Shown: one piece after another, positions 17,773 through 23,583 of the stretch
How the letters are laid out: every line of letters starts with the position of its first letter
Numbering within the stretch: position 1 is the stretch's first letter
Assembly (NCBI RefSeq): GCF_002188465.1
Contig: NZ_NINW01000047.1
Location: 1 to 56,603, forward strand
DNA: 56,603 nt
Source of the DNA: Pigmentiphaga sp. NML080357
Lineage (GTDB): Bacteria > Pseudomonadota > Gammaproteobacteria > Burkholderiales > Burkholderiaceae_B
Direction: 5' to 3'
Position numbers and translations under genes: made by a program
Notes under the pieces: generated by a model
Seen by the model: the letters and a program-made list of their open reading frames with translations, nothing else
The model's database searches: none
Told to the model about the DNA's origin: nothing

Positions 17773-18324
17773 TCAGTCCACGCGCGGGCGCAGATCGCCA
17801 AGTTCCTGCAAGTGCTCGCGCACGGCGGCCTCGAGCGCGACATGCATCGTGTGCGGGGCGACCCCGAGCTTGGCCGCCATCTGCGCGGAGATGCGAGCGG
17901 GCCAGTTCAGCCACGCATCGCGCTCGGAGCGCGCCAGCTTGAAGACATGGGCGATGGCCTGCGGCCGATCCACCAGCTCGCCCTTGAGCCGGGCCAGCCG
18001 CACCTTGTTCGTCTGCGCCTTGACCACCTCGTTGACCGTGCGCGCCTGAAGCAGCGACGCACCGCCAGCAGGAAGGGCGGCGGGACCGTCGCCACCGCCT
18101 TCCGGTACGGCGACCTTCGTGGCCTTGGCGCGCGTCCCCGCCTTGGGAGCATCCGAGTTGCGTGCCCACTCCCGATCCGCGCGGTCGGCGTCGATGGTGC
18201 CGTCAGCTTCCGGCGTGATGCGCCCAGCCCGGATGGCCTTGTGAACAGCGGTGTCGGTTACGCCCCGGTGGCGGGCGTAAGCGCGTATCGAGATGCCCAT
18301 TTTGAGAACCAGCGGCCCCTTCAT
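17773..18324 (-). CDS. Terminase small subunit (Nu1-like DNA-binding)
   Basis: 183 residues from the ATG at 18324; a second in-frame ATG at 18300 (MGISIRAYARHRGVTD) may be the real start, since the helix-turn-helix begins there and neither has a strong ribosome site. The N-terminus (ISIRAYARHRGVTDTAVHKA) is a winged HTH as in lambda Nu1, for recognising the packaging site. The C-terminal half is helical (RLARLKGELVDRPQAIAHVF, DAWLNWPARISAQMAAKLG) and probably oligomerises and binds the large subunit. First gene of the leftward late block. Confidence 0.88.
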   Translation of the reverse strand: MKGPLVLKMGISIRAYARHRGVTDTAVHKAIRAGRITPEADGTIDADRADREWARNSDAPKAGTRAKATKVAVPEGGGDGPAALPAGGASLLQARTVNEVVKAQTNKVRLARLKGELVDRPQAIAHVFKLARSERDAWLNWPARISAQMAAKLGVAPHTMHVALEAAVREHLQELGDLRPRVD

Positions 18325-18352
18325 TCATTTGTTCGTCATTCCCCCGGAATCA

Positions 18353-18418
18353 GCTTGGCTTCTCTCTGGAACAGCGCGTTCATCACGTCACCCATCAACC
18401 ACCCCGAAGGAGCAGCAA
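18353..18418 (+). promoter_or_regulatory. Leader shared with the next plus-strand gene
   Basis: The bases before the gene at 18419 share with those before 19029 the blocks gcttggcttctc, cagcgcgtt, ccgaaggag and atgaccacc, in the same order and nearly the same spacing. The ribosome site ccgaaggag is part of it. The repeated leader suggests a duplicated expression unit or a common regulator or RNA element. No clear -10/-35 pair is seen. Confidence 0.5.
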
Positions 18419-18931
18419 ATGACCACCAGCCAACTGACCCCGGCCCAGCACGCGATCCTGGCCTACGCCCTCGAACACACCGGCGGCAAGATCGACTGGT
18501 TCCCTGACAACATCAAAGGCGGCGCACGCAAGAAAGTGCTAGACGGCCTGTTCAACCGCGCCCTGATCACCACCGACGGCAACGACTGGTTCGTCGCCGC
18601 CGAGGGCTACGACGCGATGGGTCGCGCCCGTCCCGCGCCCCTGGACGCCGACCCGGAGATCGAGGCCGCCGTGACGGCCGCCGAGGCCGAGTGGGCCCAG
18701 GACAAGACCACGCAGGCCAAGCCGCGCACCCGCGAAAACAGCAAGCAGGCCGAAGTCATCCGGATGCTGCAGCGCGCAGAGGGCGCGACGGTGCGCCAGA
18801 TCTGCGACGCCACGGGCTGGCAGGCGCACACGGTGCGCGGCACCTTCGCCGGAGCCTTCAAGAAGAAGCTCGGCCTGACCATCGTCTCGGACAAGGCTCA
18901 GGGCGGCGAGCGGGTCTACCGCATCGCCTGA
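18419..18931 (+). CDS. DUF3489 family protein
   Basis: Start MTTSQLTPAQHAILAYALEH at 18419 behind ccgaaggag; 170 residues. The N-terminal half resembles a winged helix (GKIDWFPDNIKGGARKKVLD). The C-terminal half (NSKQAEVIRMLQRAEGATVR, QICDATGWQAHTVRGTFAGA, FKKKLGLTIVSDK..ERVYRI) is the DUF3489 domain, a predicted HTH. It is one of two genes oriented against the phage late and methylase genes, so it may be an accessory gene with its own control. A DNA-binding regulator is plausible but untested for the family. Confidence 0.85.
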   Translation: MTTSQLTPAQHAILAYALEHTGGKIDWFPDNIKGGARKKVLDGLFNRALITTDGNDWFVAAEGYDAMGRARPAPLDADPEIEAAVTAAEAEWAQDKTTQAKPRTRENSKQAEVIRMLQRAEGATVRQICDATGWQAHTVRGTFAGAFKKKLGLTIVSDKAQGGERVYRIA

Positions 18932-18961
18932 TCAGAAAGATCGAGAAAGAGGCCAAGCGGC

Positions 18962-19028
18962 GCTTGGCTTCTCAATCGAGCAGCGCGTTACTACGGACGT
19001 CGCAACGATCAACCCGAAGGAGCCCGAG
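18962..19028 (+). promoter_or_regulatory. Second copy of the plus-strand leader
   Basis: Begins gcttggcttctc and continues with gagcagcgcgtt and cccgaaggagcc before ATGACCACC. It parallels 18353-18418 block by block, while the bases between the blocks differ, so the blocks appear to be kept by selection or the copy is old. Confidence 0.5.
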
Positions 19029-19394
19029 ATGACCACCAACCAGATCCCTGCCACCCAGAACGAAGCCTGGGGCTTTTGGGGCACGATGAACGAGCACGCC
19101 AGCGCTGCGTGGCCCTTGGCGATGAACGCCATTTCGGACGCCACCGGCCAGCCCCTCGAATCGGTGCGGATCTTCCTCGACAGCCGACACGGCCGCCACT
19201 TTGCCGACGAGGTTCAGAACGGGCTGTACCGGGGCCAGACCTTGACGGACGCGATCAACGCCGCCACCCGACAGTGGATGGGCTGGACGATTGGACGCCA
19301 GACCAGCAAGCAATACGGCATCCCGCGCGGTCTGCCCTACCTGACGGGCTTCGTGATTCACTGCGAGATCACCGACGAGTCGCGGGCCGCCTGA
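19029..19394 (+). CDS. Hypothetical protein, 121 aa, plus-strand accessory gene
   Basis: 121 residues starting MTTNQIPATQNEAWGFWGTM. The middle (ESVRIFLDSRHGRHFADEV, QNGLYRGQTLTDAINAATRQ, WMGWTIGRQTSKQYGIPRG) suggests a compact helical protein. I do not recognise a family. It shares its leader with the DUF3489 gene upstream, so the two are probably expressed together or under one control. Its last 37 bases overlap the end of the convergent methyltransferase gene, so the transcripts would be antisense at their 3' ends. Confidence 0.75.
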   Translation: MTTNQIPATQNEAWGFWGTMNEHASAAWPLAMNAISDATGQPLESVRIFLDSRHGRHFADEVQNGLYRGQTLTDAINAATRQWMGWTIGRQTSKQYGIPRGLPYLTGFVIHCEITDESRAA

Positions 19395-20626
19395 TCGAAC
19401 GCCATGCCATCCGCCTCGCGGGTGGCACGTTTCCCAGTCCAGTCCTGCCAGCGGCGCACAATCACGTCGACGTACTTCGGGTCGAGTTCGATCAGCCGCG
19501 CCAGCCGCCCCGATTTCTCGGCGGCGATCAGCGTCGTGCCAGAGCCGCCGAACGGGTCCAGCACCACGTTGCCGGGGCGGCTCGAATTGCGGATCGCCCG
19601 CTCGACCAGCTCCACCGGTTTCATCGTCGGGTGCAGGTCGTTCTTCTGCGGCTTCTTGATTTGCCACACGTCGCCCTGATCACGGTCGCCGCACCAGTGG
19701 CGTTGCACCCCTTCGGGCCATCCGTACAGAATCGGCTCGTACTGGCGCTGGTAGTCGGCGCGACCCAGCGTGAAGGTGTTCTTCGCCCAGATGATGAACG
19801 TCGACCAGTGGCCACCGGCGGCGCGGAACGCCGCCTGCAGCACGTCGAGTTCGCTGGAGGACATCGCCACGTAGATGCCGCCCCGGCAATGCGCGACGGT
19901 GGGCGTCAGCGCCGCCAGCAGGAAGTCGCAGAAGCCGTCGCCCAGGTTGTCGTTCAGGATCGCGCGATCCTTGCCGCGCATCTTGTCCTTGGCACTGTTG
20001 GCGTAGTTCACGTTGTACGGCGGATCGGTGAAGACCATGTCCACCTGCTCGCCTTCCAGTAGTCGCTCGTAGCTTTCGGCCAGAGTGGAGTCGCCGCACA
20101 GCAGGCGGTGACCACCGAGCAGCCAGACGTCGCCCGGACGCGAGACCGGCGTCTCGCTGACCTCGGGCACCGCATCGTCATCGGCTTCGCCCTCAGTATC
20201 CGGCTCGTCGCCCGCCATCAACTCGGCCAGCGCGTCGGCATCGAAGCCGGTGAGCGACAGGTCAAAGTCATCGTCCTGCAGGGCCGCGATCTCGATGCGC
20301 AGCATCGCGTCATCCCACCCGGCGTTCTCGGCGATGCGGTTGTCCGCGATGACCAGCGCCCGGCGCTGGGTCGGGCTCAGATGGTCGAGCACGACCACCG
20401 GCACCACCTCCAACCCGAGTTTCTGCGCGGCGGCGAGCCGACCGTGCCCGGCGACGATCACGCCGTCGCTACCCGCCAGGATCGGATTGGTGAACCCGAA
20501 CTCGGCAATCGACGCAGCGATTTGCGCCACCTGTTCATCCGAGTGGGTGCGCGCGTTGCGGGCGTAGGGCAGCAGCTTGCCTGTGGGCCACTGCTCGATC
20601 TTGTCGGCCAACCAGGAGGCGTTCAT
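19358..20626 (-). CDS. ParB-domain DNA methyltransferase, DPPY type
   Basis: 422 residues. Residues about 15-110 form a ParB/Srx-like domain (KLLPYARNARTHSDEQVAQI, IVAGHGRLAAAQKLG, PTQRRALVIADNRIAENAGW). A short acidic linker leads to the methyltransferase: MVFTDPPYNVNY (catalytic motif IV, near 199) comes before LDPFGGSGTTLIAAEKSGR (AdoMet motif I, near 360), the beta-class order. DPPY favours N6-adenine methylation, though N4-cytosine enzymes also exist. No restriction partner lies nearby, so anti-restriction or regulatory methylation of phage DNA is likely. It overlaps the next methylase by four bases. Confidence 0.9.
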   Translation of the reverse strand: MNASWLADKIEQWPTGKLLPYARNARTHSDEQVAQIAASIAEFGFTNPILAGSDGVIVAGHGRLAAAQKLGLEVVPVVVLDHLSPTQRRALVIADNRIAENAGWDDAMLRIEIAALQDDDFDLSLTGFDADALAELMAGDEPDTEGEADDDAVPEVSETPVSRPGDVWLLGGHRLLCGDSTLAESYERLLEGEQVDMVFTDPPYNVNYANSAKDKMRGKDRAILNDNLGDGFCDFLLAALTPTVAHCRGGIYVAMSSSELDVLQAAFRAAGGHWSTFIIWAKNTFTLGRADYQRQYEPILYGWPEGVQRHWCGDRDQGDVWQIKKPQKNDLHPTMKPVELVERAIRNSSRPGNVVLDPFGGSGTTLIAAEKSGRLARLIELDPKYVDVIVRRWQDWTGKRATREADGMAFDQAARDSSVISQ

Positions 20627-22044
20627 TGCTCGGCCTCCGTGGTGGCCAGACGCTCGTTGGCGACGTGGTCGAAGGACTGGCCTGTGGCCAGCAGTGTGAC
20701 GGGCACGCCAGGGTGGTTCTGCTGGAAGCGCTTGATCGCAACATCCACGTACTCCGGCGCGATTTCGACCGTGCGACAGATCCGACCGGTGCGCTCTGCA
20801 GCCAGCATCGTCGTGCCGCTGCCACCGAAGGGCTCGAACACGATGTCGCCCGAATCGGTGTAGGCCTCGATGACGAACTCCGGCAGCGCGACCGGGAACA
20901 CGGCCGGGTGGTCGATGTCCTGCCCGATCTTGCCCTTGTGGCGCATCACGCGGATCACCGAGTCGGGAATGCGGGTGTCCTGTGTCGGCTGGCCCTTGTG
21001 CGTCCAGCCGCCCACCTCGCCATCCTTGCCGCGCATTGCCGTGGACGACCCGTCAGCACGCAGGTGCGATTCCTGGCCAGCATGCTTGCACGGCACGATC
21101 TTGTTCGGCTTGCGGCTCTGGCGGTTGAAGTGAAAAACGAATTCGAAGCTTGGCGCGAAGCGGCCCGCCCAGTCGCCGGGCATGCCCGGGCCCTGATCCC
21201 AGACGTACCACGCGAAACGCCGCCAGCCCTGCTGGCGCATCCAACCGAGCCACGCATCCCAATACGGGATGACCTCGTTGTCGCGGTGGATCAGCCCGAG
21301 GTTGACCAGCACCTGGCCATCCTGAGCCATCGGCAGATGGGCGAACACGCCGCGCATCAGGCCATCCCAGTCGGCGATGCCGCCCGAGGTGTAGTCACGC
21401 TGATTGCCGTAAGGCGGTGAGGTGAAGCACAGGCGAGCCATGTCGCCTTGCATCAGCGTGCCGACCACGGCACGGTCGGTCGCGTCGCCGCAGATCAGGC
21501 GATGCTGGCCGATGGCCCAGACATCGCCGGTGCGCGACACCGGCACCACGGGTGCATCCGGCACGTCGTCAGCGGCGTCCGGTTCGTCGCCGTCCGTTGC
21601 GTCCTGCTGCTCCTGGTCGGCCTCATCGGAGACCACGTCGTCGGCGAGCAGTGCCTCGATCTCGGCATCCTCGAAACCGGTCAGCCCAAGGTCGTACCCG
21701 GCCTCGGACAGCTCGGCCAGTTCCAGTGCCAGTAGTTCCCCGTTCCATCCCGCATCGAGCGCCAGCCGGTTGTCGGAGATGACGTAGGCGCGCTTCTGCG
21801 TCGGCGACAAGTGCGCCAGTTCGATGACCGGCACCTGATCCAGTCCCAGCTTGCGCGCGGCAGCCAAACGGCCGTGGCCCGCGATGATGCCGTTGTCGCC
21901 GTCCACCAGCACCGGGTTCGTCCAGCCGTACTCGACAATGCTGGCCGCGATCTTGGCCACCTGCTCGTCGGTGTGCGTGCGCGGGTTGCGGGCGTAGGGA
22001 ATCAGCGCCTCGACCTTGCGGTACTCGACGTTGAGCGTGTTCAG
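20623..22044 (-). CDS. ParB-domain DNA methyltransferase, SPPY type, with a non-ATG start
   Basis: The ParB domain begins NTLNVEYRKVEALIPYARNP, but no ATG, GTG or TTG precedes it in frame. The first standard start (GTG at 21960) would cut the domain. I therefore place the start at CTG 22044, eight bases after AGGA/GAGG (473 residues); ATT at 22047 is an alternative. The methylase part has TSPPYGNQRDY (motif IV, near 208) and FEPFGGSGTTMLAAERTGR (motif I, near 404). SPPY suggests N4-cytosine methylation. It is a diverged relative of the next gene, with a different recognition region. Confidence 0.88.
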   Translation of the reverse strand: MNTLNVEYRKVEALIPYARNPRTHTDEQVAKIAASIVEYGWTNPVLVDGDNGIIAGHGRLAAARKLGLDQVPVIELAHLSPTQKRAYVISDNRLALDAGWNGELLALELAELSEAGYDLGLTGFEDAEIEALLADDVVSDEADQEQQDATDGDEPDAADDVPDAPVVPVSRTGDVWAIGQHRLICGDATDRAVVGTLMQGDMARLCFTSPPYGNQRDYTSGGIADWDGLMRGVFAHLPMAQDGQVLVNLGLIHRDNEVIPYWDAWLGWMRQQGWRRFAWYVWDQGPGMPGDWAGRFAPSFEFVFHFNRQSRKPNKIVPCKHAGQESHLRADGSSTAMRGKDGEVGGWTHKGQPTQDTRIPDSVIRVMRHKGKIGQDIDHPAVFPVALPEFVIEAYTDSGDIVFEPFGGSGTTMLAAERTGRICRTVEIAPEYVDVAIKRFQQNHPGVPVTLLATGQSFDHVANERLATTEAEQ

Positions 22045-22121
22045 AATCGGTTCCTCGAAAAAGGAAAACCCGCCGACGGAAAACCGCGGGCGGGCTCGTG
22101 ATGGGTGCGGACTGGTGCGGG

Positions 22122-22156
22122 TGCAAACTGCAAACCCTGCAAACCTTGGTTTGCAG
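22122..22156. repeat. TGCAAAC(C) repeat cluster with inverted copy
   Basis: Direct copies of tgcaaac(c) start at 22122, 22129 and 22138, and an inverted copy ggtttgca lies at 22148-22155. The last two form ctgcaaacc-tt-ggtttgcag, a perfect 9-base inverted repeat. Likely a protein-binding site upstream of the second methylase. Confidence 0.6.
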
Positions 22157-22303
22157 TCGGACGCTAGGCGAATGCCGCGCTCGCGCCCCCCGCATGGGCT
22201 ATTGGCCAGGAAGGACCCGTGAATGCCCGGGCGGCTTCCTCGACCGTCACCGCTGTCCAGAAGATAGCTGCAATCCTACCCCCGGACCGGCGAATCTGTT
22301 GCA

Positions 22304-22327
22304 GCGGCGAAAGCCGCATTTCGCCGC
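22304..22327. repeat. Perfect 9-bp hairpin
   Basis: gcggcgaaa and tttcgccgc are perfectly complementary around a six-base loop (gccgca). No T-run follows on either strand, so it is not a standard terminator. It could be an RNA hairpin in the untranslated region between the DUF6362 gene and the methylase, or an operator. Confidence 0.45.
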
Positions 22328-22374
22328 CGATGCGCGCGGATGCGCGACCGCACCCGCCAAATCACGCCAAAACA

Positions 22375-22761
22375 CTACGCCGTCAAGGCGACGCCGTTGA
22401 GGTGATCGGCCACCAAATGCAACGCCCGCTGCCACCGCCGCCAGGCGGTGGTCCGGTCGCAGCCGAAGCGGGCGCAGATCTCGCGCCAGCGGTGGCGCTC
22501 GGCGCGCATCCATACCAGGTGGCGTTCCTCTTCCTCCAGCCACAAGACCCAGCGCATGGTCTCGAGCATCCGCTCGACCGTCTCGGGTGCGGGCGGGAAG
22601 CGCCGGATCGAGGGTTCGGCCCCCAGCGTCTCCCAGGGCATGCGCCGGATCGCGGGCCAGGTGTTGAAGTAGCCCTGCACGCGCACGGGCGGCAGGCGGT
22701 GGGCGGTGATGGCCGCCTCCCGGAAGCGTTCGGCCACACGCTCGACGGTCCACTCAGCCAT
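22375..22761 (-). CDS. DUF6362 family protein with sigma-like HTH C-terminus
   Basis: 128 residues: MAEWTVERVAERFREAAITA, then HRLPPVRVQGYFNTWPAIRR and a C-terminal helix-turn-helix-like part (RHRWREICARFGCDRTTAWR, RWQRALHLV). The layout is that of DUF6362 phage proteins. The C-terminus resembles sigma-70 region 4 or terminase small-subunit HTHs. It is the last gene of the early leftward operon before the late genes, so a late-transcription regulator is an attractive but unproved role. The ATG overlaps the stop of the previous gene by 8 bases. Confidence 0.75.
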   Translation of the reverse strand: MAEWTVERVAERFREAAITAHRLPPVRVQGYFNTWPAIRRMPWETLGAEPSIRRFPPAPETVERMLETMRWVLWLEEEERHLVWMRAERHRWREICARFGCDRTTAWRRWQRALHLVADHLNGVALTA

Positions 22762-22963
22762 GGCGCGCCTCCCGTGCGCCGTAGAGCCGCTCGCCGATTC
22801 GGCGGATCAGCTCGCGTTCCATCCAGTCGAGCCGGTCGTCGTCGAGGCAGACGACGAGCAGGCGCTGCTCGCGCCAGCCGCGGCGTTTGACGGCCTCCAC
22901 GTCCATCGGCTCGGGCTGCAGGCGCCCCAGCGGGCAGCGGTAGCGAGGGGTCGGGACGTCCAT
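22754..22963 (-). CDS. Small hypothetical phage protein, 69 aa
   Basis: 69 residues: MDVPTPRYRCPLGRLQPEPM, then a basic region and LLVVCLDDDRLDWMERELIR. No family is recognised. It begins one base after the stop of the RuvC-like gene and ends inside the start of the DUF6362 gene, so it is translated as part of the same message. The single Cys and many Arg/Asp pairs give no clear functional hint. Confidence 0.65.
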   Translation of the reverse strand: MDVPTPRYRCPLGRLQPEPMDVEAVKRRGWREQRLLVVCLDDDRLDWMERELIRRIGERLYGAREARHG

Positions 22964-22964
22964 C

Positions 22965-23441
22965 TCACGCCTCCTGCGCCGCGTCGTGATGCTGGATGGC
23001 CCAGTGCAACAGCGCCAAGGCGTCGGCCTCGTTGTCGTCCGCCGGGGCGTGACCCCGGCGACGCACGGCCGCCATCACCGCGTCCTTGCGGGCGTTGCCT
23101 TTGCCGGTGGCGTGCTTCTTGATCGTGCCCACCGGCACGCCCTGGTAGGGAATGCCGTGGTGCTCGCACCAGGCCGTGAGCGTGGCCAGGAACCCGCCGT
23201 AGGCGTGCGCCGCGTCGGTCGAGACGTGGCGGCGCACTTCCTCGAAGACCAGCGCGTCGATCCCCTCGGCGTGGGCCTTGAGTTCGGTGAGCCAGCCCTT
23301 GAAGCGCAGGAAACGCATGCCGCCGCCTTCGAAGCGTCGGGGCTTGAAGGATTCGGTGCCGCTGGTGATTCGGCCCGTGCGGTCGCGCAGCGCCCAGCCG
23401 GTGGTGGTGCCCAGGTCCAGGGCCAGGATCGTGGTGTGCAT
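22965..23441 (-). CDS. RuvC-like Holliday junction resolvase (phage type)
   Basis: 158 residues with an RNase H fold pattern: ILALDLGTTTGWALRD with Asp9, a second acid in IDALVFEEVRRH (Glu67/68) and a C-terminal pair in ADDNEADALALLHW (Asp136 and Asp140). These are the four acidic positions expected for RuvC-type metal-dependent cleavage. It sits after the primase-helicase in the replication block, where it would resolve branched or concatemeric phage DNA before packaging. Size matches bacterial RuvC (about 170). Confidence 0.82.
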   Translation of the reverse strand: MHTTILALDLGTTTGWALRDRTGRITSGTESFKPRRFEGGGMRFLRFKGWLTELKAHAEGIDALVFEEVRRHVSTDAAHAYGGFLATLTAWCEHHGIPYQGVPVGTIKKHATGKGNARKDAVMAAVRRRGHAPADDNEADALALLHWAIQHHDAAQEA

Positions 23442-23583
23442 GGTGTCAGTCCTCGTTCGGTGGGGACTGACGCATCCGACGCACGATATCGATAGTTCCC
23501 GTGAGGCGCGCGCACGCGCGCGCGCGTAGAGACTTACGATGGACAGCGTCAGATGCGTCAGTCCTGTCGGTGGTCACGGGTGT
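23442..23583. other. Replication-block intergenic region with inverted repeats and a GC-alternating tract
   Basis: Between the resolvase and primase genes. It contains tcagtcc/ggactga (23446-23452 and 23464-23470), a 13-base perfect inverted pair ggactgacgcatc (23464-23476) and gatgcgtcagtcc (23552-23564), an AT-containing acgatatcgat element, and a 23-base strictly alternating purine-pyrimidine tract at 23506-23528. It could be a phage origin or the operator of the resolvase transcript; the sequence does not decide. Confidence 0.5.

Larger units (their letters stand above)
22045..22374. other. Gene-free stretch with repeats upstream of the methylase pair
   Basis: 330 bases without a supported gene. 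It holds a cluster of TGCAAAC repeats (22122-22156) and a hairpin at 22304-22327. It is the likely place for the leftward promoter driving the methylases, although I see no clear -35/-10 pair. Confidence 0.6.

Noticed and set aside
18932-19667. Minus-strand frames overlapping the 121-residue plus gene
   Set aside because: No ribosome site and shadow-like composition; the plus-strand gene has a leader and ribosome site shared with its neighbour.
22304-22327. Hairpin read as an intrinsic terminator
   Set aside because: No T-run on either strand. Recorded as a repeat only.
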